This document shows positions 26,777-34,307 of a stretch of 64,000 nucleotides of DNA, piece after piece (position 1 is the first letter of the stretch; each line of letters starts with the position of its first letter). The DNA is from CAIYZT01 sp947461435. Its GTDB lineage: Bacteria; Pseudomonadota; Alphaproteobacteria; Rhodobacterales; Rhodobacteraceae. The notes beneath the pieces were generated by a model. The model saw only the letters and a program-made list of their open reading frames with translations, was not told the origin of the DNA and searched no databases. The stretch is taken from contig OZ260083.1 of the NCBI GenBank assembly GCA_965284435.1, positions 3,224,001 to 3,288,000 of the forward strand, written 5' to 3'. Made by a program: the position numbers and the translations under genes.

Positions 26777-29721
26777 CAGCCCAGCGCGTCACTGCACCGT
26801 TTGCACGTATGGGCATGCTTTTGCAGCCCAACCTCTGGCAGGATCTGCCAGCAGCGCTGACACTTCTCGCCCGAGGCCATTTCGAACACCACGCCAACCC
26901 CCGGAACTTCGGGAAGACGAAACGCCTCCGACGGTTCGGGGTCACCTGTCAGCGACAGGCCCGATGTGATGCACAGCTCCGCAAATTCCACCGACTTTAG
27001 CGCGACAAGGATGGCCGTATCGGCCACATGCACCACCGGGGTCGCCTCCAGCGAGGCGCCAATCACCTTGGCTGTCCGCTGAACTTCAAGCGCGCCCGTC
27101 ACCACGCGGCGCACGGCCCGGATGGATTCCCACTTTGCCGCAAGCGCAGGGTTCAGCCAATCCGCCGGGGTAACCGGCATGTCCATCAGGTGAACCGAAC
27201 TTTCCTCACCCGGATTTCGGCACAGCCATACTTCTTCCATCGTGAACACCAAGACCGGGGCCAGCCAGGTTGTCAGCCGCTGGAACACCAGATCAAGAAC
27301 AGTGCGGGCCGCCCGCCGACGCAGCGCGTCCGGCGCATCGCAATACAGACTGTCCTTGCGAATGTCGAAATAGATCGCCGATAAGTCCGTCGTGGCAAAG
27401 GCGAACAATTTGGTAAAGACACCTTGGAAGTCATACCGCGCGTATCCGCTGCGCACATCTTCATCCAGTTCAGCCAAGCGGTGCAGCACCCAACGTTCAA
27501 GTTCCGGCATATCCGCCGGATCCACGCGTTCGGCATCGCTGAATCCAGCAAGGTTCCCAAGCAAGAAGCGCATCGTGTTGCGCAGCCTGCGATAGCTGTC
27601 AGCGACACCCTTCAGGATTTCCTTCCCGATCCGCAAGTCAATCGTATAGTCCGACTGCGCCACCCAAAGCCGCAGAATGTCGGCGCCATATTCATCGATC
27701 ACCGCTTGCGGCGCGACGGTATTGCCAACCGACTTGGACATTTTCATGCCCTTTTCATCCAGCGTGAAGCCATGGGTAAGCACGCCGCGATAAGGGGCCC
27801 GCCCCTTGGTACCGCAGGCCTGCAGCATCGAGGAATGGAACCAACCACGGTGTTGATCGGTGCCTTCCAAGTACAGATCCGCAATGCCGTCGGCCGAACC
27901 ATCGGGCCGGTCCCGCAGAACGAAGGCATGGGTTGATCCGCTGTCGAACCAGACGTCCAAGACATCATAGACTTGATTATAATCAGACGGATTCACGATG
28001 CCAGACAGCATTTTTTCCTTGAATCCTTGCACATACCAAACATCGGCGCCGTCTCGCTCGAAGGCGGCCTTGATCCGTGCGTTGACCTGATCATTGCGCA
28101 AAACATAGTCTGTATCGGTTGGCTTTGCGCCCACTTTGGTAAAGCATGTCAGCGGCACACCCCAGGCCCGCTGCCGCGACAGCACCCAATCTGGCCTTGC
28201 TTCGATCATCGAATGAAGACGGTTGCGCCCGGTGGCCGGGGTCCATTCGACCAATTCGTTGATCGAGGTCAGGGCCCGTTGGCGGATCGTATCGCCGTAG
28301 GTGCCCATGCCATCTTCCAGCGCACGGTCAATCGCCACAAACCATTGCGGGGTGTTGCGATAAATCACCGGCGCCTTGGAGCGCCACGAATGCGGATAGC
28401 TGTGCTTCAGCTTTCCTTTGGCAAACAGCGCCCCCGCCCCATGCAAAGCCTTGATATTGGATACGTTGGCCGCGCCCTCTTTGCCATCCGGCTGGATGAT
28501 GAACTGACCGCCAAAGAGCGGCAGATCGCGGCGATAGCTGCCATCGGCTTCCACGTTATACGTCATCTGAAGCCCGAACTTCAGGCCCATCTGATAGTCG
28601 TCATCCCCGTGTGACGGCGCCGTGTGCACAAAACCCGTGCCTGCGTCGTCCGTCACATGATCGCCCGGCAACATCGGAACCGAAAAATCCCACTCGCCTG
28701 CACCACCTTCGAGGCCTCGATAGGGATGAGCGACGGTCATGAAACTAAGCTGGTCAGCCGAAACGTTCTGCAATCGCTTTGCCTCTATCTTGGCCGCCTT
28801 CAAAATGCCTTCTGCCAAGGCGTCTGCAATAATGATCTTCTCGTTGAGTTGTGCCGTCGAGCCTTCCAAGATGGCCGTCACTTCATACAAACCATAAGAA
28901 ATCAATGGGTTATACGAAACAGCCCTATTCTGTGGGATTGTCCACGGCGTTGTTGTCCAGATAACGACGGATGCATCATGTAACAACTCAGGCAGTTTCA
29001 ACGCCGGTGCGTTGTTTTCGCTGTAACTCTGGACCTTGAACCGCACCCAAACCATATGGCTGGTGTGGTCGTGATATTCCACCTCGGCCTCGGCCAGCGC
29101 GGTCTTTTCGACGGGCGACCACATCACGGGCTTGGACCCTTGGTACAGGCTGCCGTTCATCACGAATTTCATGAACTCATCGGCAATCACCGCTTCGGCA
29201 TGATAATCCATCGTCAGATAGGGATCTGGCCAATTGCCTGTAACGCCCAGACGTTTGAATTCTTCCCGCTGGATGTCGATCCAGCCTTCGGCAAAGCGGC
29301 GGCATTCCTGACGGAAAGCGACGATATCCACATCGTCCTTGTTCAGTCCCTTGGCGCGGTATTGCTCTTCGATCTTCCATTCGATGGGCAGGCCGTGGCA
29401 ATCCCAGCCGGGCACATAACGGGCATCTGCACCCATCATTTGCTGACTGCGCACAACCATGTCTTTAAGTACCTTGTTCAGCGCATGGCCGATGTGCAAA
29501 TGGCCATTGGCATAGGGCGGGCCATCATGCAGCGTGAAATCTGGCCGCTTCTGGCCGTCGGGGCCCGTCTTGGCGCGCAGCGCCTCATAAACGCCGATCT
29601 TTTCCCAGCGCGCCAGCCATTCCGGCTCGCGCTGGGGCAACCCGGCGCGCATTGGAAAGTCTGTTTCAGGCAAAAAGACGGTGTCGCGGTAGTCTGGGGT
29701 GGTCGGCGTATCGGCGCACAT
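26776..29721 (-). CDS. ileS: Isoleucyl-tRNA synthetase
   Basis: Charges tRNA(Ile). The 981-residue class I synthetase has HLHIGHALNK (HIGH) near residue 70, the editing domain (TTPWTIPQNRAVSYNP; GTGFVHTAPSHG), MKMSKSVGN (KMSKS) near 620 and a C-terminal zinc finger with Cys pairs in KCQRCWQIL and CKRCSDAL. Start ATG 29721 (MCADTPTTPDYRD) has AAGGA nine bases upstream; other starts a few codons earlier are possible. A leader peptide and alternative hairpins lie upstream, and ogt follows with overlapping codons. Confidence 0.97.
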   Translation of the reverse strand: MCADTPTTPDYRDTVFLPETDFPMRAGLPQREPEWLARWEKIGVYEALRAKTGPDGQKRPDFTLHDGPPYANGHLHIGHALNKVLKDMVVRSQQMMGADARYVPGWDCHGLPIEWKIEEQYRAKGLNKDDVDIVAFRQECRRFAEGWIDIQREEFKRLGVTGNWPDPYLTMDYHAEAVIADEFMKFVMNGSLYQGSKPVMWSPVEKTALAEAEVEYHDHTSHMVWVRFKVQSYSENNAPALKLPELLHDASVVIWTTTPWTIPQNRAVSYNPLISYGLYEVTAILEGSTAQLNEKIIIADALAEGILKAAKIEAKRLQNVSADQLSFMTVAHPYRGLEGGAGEWDFSVPMLPGDHVTDDAGTGFVHTAPSHGDDDYQMGLKFGLQMTYNVEADGSYRRDLPLFGGQFIIQPDGKEGAANVSNIKALHGAGALFAKGKLKHSYPHSWRSKAPVIYRNTPQWFVAIDRALEDGMGTYGDTIRQRALTSINELVEWTPATGRNRLHSMIEARPDWVLSRQRAWGVPLTCFTKVGAKPTDTDYVLRNDQVNARIKAAFERDGADVWYVQGFKEKMLSGIVNPSDYNQVYDVLDVWFDSGSTHAFVLRDRPDGSADGIADLYLEGTDQHRGWFHSSMLQACGTKGRAPYRGVLTHGFTLDEKGMKMSKSVGNTVAPQAVIDEYGADILRLWVAQSDYTIDLRIGKEILKGVADSYRRLRNTMRFLLGNLAGFSDAERVDPADMPELERWVLHRLAELDEDVRSGYARYDFQGVFTKLFAFATTDLSAIYFDIRKDSLYCDAPDALRRRAARTVLDLVFQRLTTWLAPVLVFTMEEVWLCRNPGEESSVHLMDMPVTPADWLNPALAAKWESIRAVRRVVTGALEVQRTAKVIGASLEATPVVHVADTAILVALKSVEFAELCITSGLSLTGDPEPSEAFRLPEVPGVGVVFEMASGEKCQRCWQILPEVGLQKHAHTCKRCSDALG

Positions 29722-29767
29722 CGGATGCGATCCTTGCATAGCGGTCAAAAGTTTGGGGTCAGCTGGC

Positions 29768-29816
29768 GGCGCGGGTCACCCAAGCGCCTTTTCCCGGCGC
29801 CGTTCAGGACGCCGGG
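29768..29816 (-). promoter_or_regulatory. Candidate ileS attenuator hairpins
   Basis: On the minus strand four segments can pair in alternative ways just after the leader. Segment 1 CCCGGCG (29816-29810, in the last leader codons) pairs with CGCCGGG (29799-29793). The overlapping GCGCC (29800-29796) pairs with GGCGC (29788-29784). That GGCGC can instead pair with GCGCC (29772-29768), with an inner GGG/CCC around a TGA loop. The 1:2, 2:3 and 3:4 pairings are mutually exclusive, as in classical attenuators. No strong T-run follows the last hairpin, so the outcome may be Rho-dependent or translational. Confidence 0.5.
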
Positions 29817-29854
29817 CGGATAATTCGCGCTATGATGGCCAAAATCCTTCTCAT
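29804..29854 (-). CDS. Ile-rich leader peptide of ileS
   Basis: A 16-codon ORF, MRRILAIIARIIRPAS, ends 82 bases before the ileS start. Five of 16 residues are Ile, using ATT, ATC and the rare ATA. A promoter lies directly upstream with its -10 hexamer 6 bases from the ATG, so the transcript would start at or within a base or two of the ATG (leaderless). Its final codons form one arm of the hairpins that follow. I infer that ribosome stalling at Ile codons when charged tRNA(Ile) is scarce would raise ileS expression. Confidence 0.6.
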   Translation of the reverse strand: MRRILAIIARIIRPAS

Positions 29855-29860
29855 TCGGGT

Positions 29861-29889
29861 CTTATAGCGGTGGGCCGCGGCAAGGTCAA
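29861..29889 (-). promoter_or_regulatory. Sigma-70-type promoter for ileS leader
   Basis: TTGACC (29889-29884), 17 bases, TATAAG (29866-29861). The -10 ends six bases before the leader-peptide ATG. Both hexamers and the spacing are close to the housekeeping consensus. Confidence 0.65.
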
Positions 29890-30062
29890 AGGGCCTGAAA
29901 ACCAAGAGGGGCAGAATACAAGGCTTTCGCCCGACAGCACCAATCTGTGCCGGCAAGCGGCCAAGCCGCCACCAGTTGCCGCTGCGCCCTTGCTGGCCAT
30001 TGCCGAGACAGCCATTGCCTGACAATGATGCCGCAGGATTTGGCCGGACAGAAAGGCATCTT

Positions 30063-30443
30063 ATGAAAGAACCGTCGATCAACGTTCTTGGGGGCGCGCT
30101 CCAAACCTGCTCCACGGCGCCTGTCACGGGATTTTTCCGCAACGGATGCTGTGACACCGGCCCAGAGGATCGGGGCATGCACACCGTCTGCGCGGTCATG
30201 ACGGCCGAATTTCTGGCGCTGTCAAAATATCTGGGCAACGATCTTTCCACATCGCGCCCCGAATACGGCTTCGTCGGGCTGAAACCGGGCGATAATTGGT
30301 GCCTTTGCGCGTCGCGTTTTCTGCAAGCGCACGAAGAAGGCGCCGCACCGCAAGTCACTTTGGCGGCCACGCATGTGCGAACATTGGATATCGTTCCGCT
30401 GCCAATCTTGCAGCTTTACGCGTCGGACCCAGACACATTTTGA
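30063..30443 (+). CDS. DUF2237 family protein
   Basis: A 126-residue protein of the DUF2237 family: INVLGGALQTCSTAPVTGFFRNGCC at the start (split here), then HTVCAVMTAEFLALSKYLGNDLSTSRPEYGFVGLKPGDNWCLC in sections and a final HVRTLDIVPLPIL. The conserved Cys residues could bind metal or a cofactor; the function is not established. ATG 30063 gives the family's normal length. Its 3' end overlaps the 3' end of the convergent LuxR-type gene by 28 bases. Confidence 0.85.
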   Translation: MKEPSINVLGGALQTCSTAPVTGFFRNGCCDTGPEDRGMHTVCAVMTAEFLALSKYLGNDLSTSRPEYGFVGLKPGDNWCLCASRFLQAHEEGAAPQVTLAATHVRTLDIVPLPILQLYASDPDTF

Positions 30444-30940
30444 ATTTTCGACAAGGCTGTGTCGTCGCGCATCAGATCTTCGATGAACACCGACAAAAGC
30501 TGCGAGCGTCCAGACACACCCGCCTTGCGGTAAATGGCGTTTGTCTGGGCCTTGACCGTCCCCTCAGAGGTTGACCGAAGAACCGCAATTTCCTGCGTCG
30601 ACAAACCCTTGACCGCGAACAGCGCCACATCCCGTTCTGCCGGCGTCAGGCCCCATTCTTCAAATTTTTCCTGTAGCAGATCAACAAAAGCAGAGGACGC
30701 GCGCCGCAGGCCTTCATGCGCGCGGTTCCGGTCGGCAATCGCGTTTCGCAGCGTCATGCCGCCCAAGACCAGCCCAACAATCAAACCAACAGAGGCGAAG
30801 ATTTCCAGATACTCGCGCATTTCCCACGAGATCGGCGAGACAGCAAATGACAAAGACGCTGAAAGAATATCCGAGACGAAGAAAAAGGCGCAAAGAGCCT
30901 GAAGCAAGAACAGCGCCGCAAGGGCGTAGGGTGATCGCAT
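30416..30940 (-). CDS. Membrane-anchored LuxR-type HTH regulator (paralogue 1)
   Basis: A 174-residue protein with two N-terminal TM segments (about residues 5-30 and 45-65), a short cytoplasmic helix (ADRNRAHEGLRRASSAFVDLL) and a C-terminal LuxR/GerE HTH: LTPAERDVALFAVKGLSTQEIAVLRSTSEGTVKAQ in sections, then YRKAGVSGRSQLLSVFIEDLM. There is no receiver, PAS or autoinducer domain, so any signal must come through the membrane part. It is closely similar to the product of 32673-33242, including the QALCAF and RASxAFxDLL segments. It ends the cluster of PepSY-like genes and probably shares their transcript. Confidence 0.82.
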   Translation of the reverse strand: MRSPYALAALFLLQALCAFFFVSDILSASLSFAVSPISWEMREYLEIFASVGLIVGLVLGGMTLRNAIADRNRAHEGLRRASSAFVDLLQEKFEEWGLTPAERDVALFAVKGLSTQEIAVLRSTSEGTVKAQTNAIYRKAGVSGRSQLLSVFIEDLMRDDTALSKIQNVSGSDA

Positions 30941-30979
30941 CAGTCACCCCATCGCAATATGGCCAAGGCTGATTGCACT

Positions 30980-31477
30980 TCAATCATCGTTGCCACGTTT
31001 GTCATCGTCCCTGTCGTCTCGGTCGTCGTTTCTATCGTCTTTGTCGTCGTCTTTATCGTCGTCTTTGTCATCATCGCGGTCATCGCCTGAACCTGATCCG
31101 GAATTGTCATCCCCGTCATCAGACCCAGAACCGCTGTTGTCGTCAGAACCAGACCCGCTGTTTCCGTTCGAACCCGAATCATCGCCGTTGTTTTGCGAAT
31201 TCACCAAACGCGGAAGCATCGGGTTCCCGTTGGCGTCCAACCACAGATCACGCAAGATCTCTCCGGTATTGGGGTTCAAGATGATCTCGCGCAGCCCCTG
31301 CTGGCCCTGCCCTCTGATCCGGACACGCCCCAAAAGGGTGACCTCGACCTGAATATTGGCGAAGCCCTGATCTGTCAGTTGCCTGACGATCTGATCAGCA
31401 TAGGTGTCTGCATAAGCGATTTGCGCAGAAAGACCTGCCCCAACCAATGCCCAAAGAACGCTTCGACGGTTCATCAT
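30980..31477 (-). CDS. Exported PepSY-like protein with Asp/Gly/Ser-rich tail
   Basis: A 165-residue protein with a signal peptide (cleavage near AYADT, residue 23), a PepSY-like segment of about 50 residues (YADQIVRQLTDQGFANIQVE, then EIILNPNTGEILRDLW) and a disordered tail from about residue 93 made of NSGSGSDD units and DDDK/DRDD runs. The tail is strongly charged and could bind cations; that is inference. Two ATGs stand in tandem at 31477. It lies 90 bases after the SD-repeat gene and 39 bases before the LuxR-type gene on the same strand. Confidence 0.72.
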   Translation of the reverse strand: MMNRRSVLWALVGAGLSAQIAYADTYADQIVRQLTDQGFANIQVEVTLLGRVRIRGQGQQGLREIILNPNTGEILRDLWLDANGNPMLPRLVNSQNNGDDSGSNGNSGSGSDDNSGSGSDDGDDNSGSGSGDDRDDDKDDDKDDDKDDRNDDRDDRDDDKRGNDD

Positions 31478-31524
31478 GAAATCTTTCTTCGCCTAATCTC
31501 TATGTAGCGATGAATGAGAGGGAC

Positions 31525-31552
31525 CGAAAGCCCGGCCCCTCTCGATGTGATT
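31525..31552 (-). terminator. Hairpin between the two acidic-tail genes
   Basis: GAGAGGG (31525-31531) and CCCTCTC (31546-31552) pair, with inner CCG/CGG pairs. There is no T-run after it on the minus strand, so it may protect or process mRNA rather than stop transcription. Confidence 0.4.
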
Positions 31553-31567
31553 AAGGGTGTCCGGCAA

Positions 31568-32362
31568 TCAGTCGTCGTTGCCGCCCTTCCGGCCCTTGCC
31601 GCTGTGGTCATCATCCCCTTCATCATCGTCCGAACCGTGATCATCGTCGTCCGATTCGTCGCTGTCATCGTCGGAGCTGTCGTCGTCCGACTCGTCGTTG
31701 TCGTCTGAACCGCTGTTGTCGTCCGACTCATCGCTGTCATCTGAACCGCTGTTGTCGTCCGACTCGTCGCTGTCATCTGAACCGCTGTTGTCGTCCGACT
31801 CGTCGCTATCATCTGAACCGCTGTTGTCGTCCGACTCGTCGCTGTCATCCACGCCGTTGTCATCGTCCGACTCGTCGCTGTCATCCACGCCGTTGTCGTC
31901 ATCCGACTCGTCGCTGTCATCCATACCGTTGTCGTCGTCCGACTCGTCGGCGTCGTCGATGCCGTTGTCATCGCCAACATCGTCCGTGCCGTTATCATCG
32001 GACGAGGAAGAATCAACAAAATCCTTGCTGCTGGTCCCAACCTCAACGCCCGAAGATGCCGAGCCATCGGCAACCGTATAGGTTTCCTGTTTCAGAATTG
32101 CGCCGCTGTCGATGTCATAAATCGCTTCGGTCTTGACGGTTCCCTTGATCGCCTCAACCTTGATCTGCGTCGGCCCTTGCTTGACCTCGATCGAGGTATA
32201 TCCCTCGGCCTGATAAGCGCTGATGACCCCATCCACTGAAATCGCCGCCATAGCCGCCGATCCTGCGAAGGCAACGCTCATCGCCAGAAGGGCAACGCGG
32301 CGGTTCATGAAGCTTGTATGTGCCGCAAAGGCTTTTTGGAAATTGCGCAGTTTGGTTTTCAT
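31568..32362 (-). CDS. Exported PepSY-like protein with 12-residue Ser/Asp/Glu tandem repeats
   Basis: A 264-residue protein. A long signal region ends near AMAAI (residue 39). A PepSY-like unit follows (VDGVISAYQAEGYTSIEVKQ, then YDIDSGAILKQE), then an acidic domain of 12-residue repeats of type DESDDNSGSDDS or DESDDDNGVDDS over roughly residues 130-235, and a tail ending HSGKGRKGGNDD. No membrane anchor or sorting motif follows. Start ATG 32362 (MKTKLRNFQKAF) has AAGGA upstream. Such repeats resemble cation-binding or intrinsically disordered linkers. Function unknown; probably paired with the LuxR-type regulators around it. Confidence 0.75.
   Translation of the reverse strand: MKTKLRNFQKAFAAHTSFMNRRVALLAMSVAFAGSAAMAAISVDGVISAYQAEGYTSIEVKQGPTQIKVEAIKGTVKTEAIYDIDSGAILKQETYTVADGSASSGVEVGTSSKDFVDSSSSDDNGTDDVGDDNGIDDADESDDDNGMDDSDESDDDNGVDDSDESDDDNGVDDSDESDDNSGSDDSDESDDNSGSDDSDESDDNSGSDDSDESDDNSGSDDNDESDDDSSDDDSDESDDDDHGSDDDEGDDDHSGKGRKGGNDD
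31665..31975 (-). repeat. 36-bp tandem repeats inside the acidic-repeat gene
   Basis: The block GTCCGA plus following bases recurs at 31685, 31721, 31757, 31793, 31829, 31865 and 31937, with a one-base variant at about 31901: eight copies at an exact 36-base period, each encoding 12 residues. The three copies around 31721-31828 are nearly identical, which suggests recent copy-number change. Confidence 0.9.
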
Positions 32363-32672
32363 CGGTTCATTCCTTTGGTCTGGGCCGCTTCGGCCAGGGG
32401 GTTGGGTCGATATTGAAGGTTTTGGTCCTTGCCAGTGCCCTTGGTGGGGTCTGGTGGTGCCGTGATCCAACCCTCGCTCTTTGACCTACCGAAAGAAAAT
32501 TGACCTGCGGTTTAGACGCTCGTTTTAAACTGGGTGTCTAGGGTCATGGTGGCGCTTTGCACCTGTAGTTTAAGACCAAGGTCCAATGACTTCCGCCGAA
32601 AGTCCTGTTTTTCAGGGGATTGGCGCGTCTTGCCCGACGGGCCAAAGGGCGCGAAATTTGGGCCCTATACCT
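32363..32672. other. Intergenic region upstream of the SD-repeat gene
   Basis: 310 bases between the LuxR-type gene (32673-33242) and the SD-repeat gene. It holds two of three copies of a 12-base direct repeat and one inverted relative (see the repeat entry), presumably in the promoter of the downstream genes. No convincing ORF is present. Confidence 0.6.
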
Positions 32673-32680
32673 CTAGTTTA
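32503..32680. repeat. Three direct copies of ACCTNYRGTTTA plus one inverted relative
   Basis: ACCTGCGGTTTA (32503-32514), ACCTGTAGTTTA (32561-32572) and ACCTCTAGTTTA (32669-32680) share 9 of 12 bases, with purine/pyrimidine agreement at two more. An inverted relative, read as ACACCCAGTTTA on the minus strand, lies at 32526-32537, facing the first copy. The third copy overlaps the stop codon of the upstream LuxR-type gene. They may be binding sites for a regulator, possibly the neighbouring LuxR-type proteins. Confidence 0.5.
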
Positions 32681-33242
32681 GGCGCTTGGGCTGCGGGCCG
32701 CGTCCGTTCGGGGCCACCAATACCCCCGGTTTGCGGCCCAAAGGCTCTGATTCGCCGGCCCGTTCGGTGCCCATCATATCTTCGATGAACAAACTCAGCA
32801 GTTGCGGTCGCCCCGAAACATCGGCCTTGCGATAGATCGCCGCCGTCTGCGCCTTGACCGTGCCTTCTGACGTGTCACGCAGCCTTGCAATATCCTGCAC
32901 GGTCATGCCCTTGATCGCAAAAAGGGCGACATCCCGTTCGGCCACCGTCAGGCCCCATTCATCGAATCTGGCATTGAGCAAATCCAGAAAGGCCCCCGAC
33001 GCCCGATCAAGCCGCGCATGGGCGGCTTTAAGGTCTGCGAAGTTGCGCCAAACCAGCATTGCCCCAAAGATCAGACCCAGCAACAGGCCAATAAGGGCGC
33101 CCATTTCCATCATTTCGCGCGTGGTCCAGGCCAAGGGCACCGGATAGACGCCCACAACCGACAGCACGATATCTGCCACAAAGACAAAGGCGCAGAGCGC
33201 CTGAATGACCAACAACAGCACAAACGCCCGCGCTCTGCTCAT
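32673..33242 (-). CDS. Membrane-anchored LuxR-type HTH regulator (paralogue 2)
   Basis: A 189-residue protein with two N-terminal TM segments (FVLLLVIQALCAFVFVADIV; GALIGLLLGLIFGAMLV), a linker helix (AHARLDRASGAFLDLL) and a LuxR-type HTH (LTVAERDVALFAIKGM, TSEGTVKAQTAAIYRKADV). After FEEWGL/FDEWGL it matches paralogue 1 at most positions, and it adds a short C-tail (RAGESEPLGRKPG). ATG 33242 is chosen over GTG 33260. The gene follows a PepSY-like gene by 43 bases, so the pair is repeated in the locus. Confidence 0.82.
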   Translation of the reverse strand: MSRARAFVLLLVIQALCAFVFVADIVLSVVGVYPVPLAWTTREMMEMGALIGLLLGLIFGAMLVWRNFADLKAAHARLDRASGAFLDLLNARFDEWGLTVAERDVALFAIKGMTVQDIARLRDTSEGTVKAQTAAIYRKADVSGRPQLLSLFIEDMMGTERAGESEPLGRKPGVLVAPNGRGPQPKRLN

Positions 33243-33285
33243 CGTCTTGCTTTCCAGCACAGATCATGAGGACAAGGCAGCCGCG

Positions 33286-33684
33286 TCACTCCTCACCCGT
33301 CGGATACACCAAAATAGGGTCACCCAAGATAACAAGATCCTGCGCCGGCCCCGCTGACTTGTCCGGCGATGCGGCCGTCAGACCCATCACCGTGGACGCG
33401 GTGGAAGAGTCTTTGGAAGTTTGTGAATTGCCACGTTCCGCCGCCGCCATCACGACGGCATAGTCCCGCAAAATTTCCCCGGTCCCCGGATTGAAAACGA
33501 TTTCCCGGCGCAGTTCACCGTTTTCCACGACCATCCAGATGCGGCCCAACCACGTGCGATCTCGAACGACCACATGATAGCCCTGCGCTTCCAGACTTTC
33601 GACGATCTGCTCTTCCGGTGTCGCCGCATAGGCCGGCACGCAAAGGGCCACCAGTGCGGCCAATAGCAATATAAATCTGCGCAT
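33286..33684 (-). CDS. Exported PepSY-like protein (short tail)
   Basis: A 132-residue protein with a signal peptide (MRRFILLLAALVALCVPAYA) and a PepSY-like unit: TPEEQIVESLEAQGYHVVVR, GRIWMVVENGELRREIVFN, then PGTGEILRDYAV. The NPxTGEILRD end is shared with the product of 30980-31477. The C-terminal 55 residues are Ser/Thr/Ala-rich without acidic repeats. ATG 33684 is used; an upstream extension to 33783 would mask the signal peptide. It directly precedes the second LuxR-type gene. Confidence 0.75.
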   Translation of the reverse strand: MRRFILLLAALVALCVPAYAATPEEQIVESLEAQGYHVVVRDRTWLGRIWMVVENGELRREIVFNPGTGEILRDYAVVMAAAERGNSQTSKDSSTASTVMGLTAASPDKSAGPAQDLVILGDPILVYPTGEE

Positions 33685-33779
33685 GTCGCGCCACCCCCAA
33701 GTCACCGACGCCGTGTACGCGTCGTCGCCACCAAAGACGTTTCGGGACCCTTGGCAGAAGGGCCCCGAAACCAAGACAC

Positions 33780-34307
33780 TCACTCGGACTTAGGTTTACC
33801 GTTTAAAAGATTGCAAAGCCAGACGACTTCCTGCGCGGGGGCCGCGCATAGATCTGGCCCGCGTTGCAGGGCAACGCCGCGCGATGCGGAAGAACCCGCT
33901 GTCAGATCCCGAACCACCTCTGGCCCCCCAGCTTCGGGTGCGCCTCCGGTCATGTAATAGATGACAGGATCATCCTCGCTCAGCTCCACCGGAACCTCGT
34001 CCCATACGCAACCTTCATCTGTGCATTCGGGCAGGGGATCAACTTCGTAGACAAACGACACGACCCCGTCGTCGTCAACATACTCAACGGGCCCATCCGA
34101 TCCGTCACCTTCATCGCCCGTACATTCAAGGCAAATCGGATCGACAAAGATCAGACTGTCATCAATTACAATTTCCGCGCCATCATCGATCACGACATCG
34201 GGCGCACCTTCGGCCTCTTGGGCGAACAGCGCCCCCGACATCAGCAAGGCTGCCACCATCGACATGCCCGCCAAACCAAGGCCTCTTTGCGTTTTCTTTT
34301 CGAACAT
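33780..34307 (-). CDS. Exported acidic Cys-containing hypothetical protein
   Basis: A 175-residue protein with a signal peptide ending near ALFAQEAEG (residue 30). The mature part is very acidic, with Val/Ile/Asp strands (VVIDDGAEIVIDDSLIFVD) and three Cys pairs: CLEC, CTDEGC and, near the end, CAAPAQEVVWLC. The pairs suggest disulfides or metal binding. I recognise no family. ATG 34307 has AGGAG nearby. It is the first gene of the minus-strand exported/LuxR cluster. Confidence 0.68.
   Translation of the reverse strand: MFEKKTQRGLGLAGMSMVAALLMSGALFAQEAEGAPDVVIDDGAEIVIDDSLIFVDPICLECTGDEGDGSDGPVEYVDDDGVVSFVYEVDPLPECTDEGCVWDEVPVELSEDDPVIYYMTGGAPEAGGPEVVRDLTAGSSASRGVALQRGPDLCAAPAQEVVWLCNLLNGKPKSE

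Larger units (their letters stand above)
29722..30062. other. Intergenic region between ileS and the DUF2237 gene
   Basis: The ileS-proximal part holds, on the minus strand, a promoter (29861-29889), a short Ile-rich ORF (29804-29854) and hairpins (29768-29816), described separately. The other half (about 29890-30062) shows nothing I can assign beyond presumed promoter sequence for the plus-strand DUF2237 gene. Confidence 0.6.

Noticed and set aside
29829..29868. Plus-strand mini-ORF MMAKILLIRVL as a branched-chain leader
   Set aside because: It is antisense to the better-supported ileS leader and no branched-chain gene follows on the plus strand; the apparent Ile/Leu content is a by-product of the opposite frame.
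31665..31975. Possible CRISPR array because of the regular 36-bp period
   Set aside because: There are no unique spacers; the repeats are contiguous and in frame within a coding sequence, and no cas genes are near.
31474..32073. Thr/Met-rich and Ser/Leu-rich repeat ORFs in the other frames and strand of the 36-bp repeats
   Set aside because: A 36-base repeat keeps all frames open. Only the minus-strand frame with the signal peptide and PepSY-like unit has a ribosome site and protein-like N-terminus.
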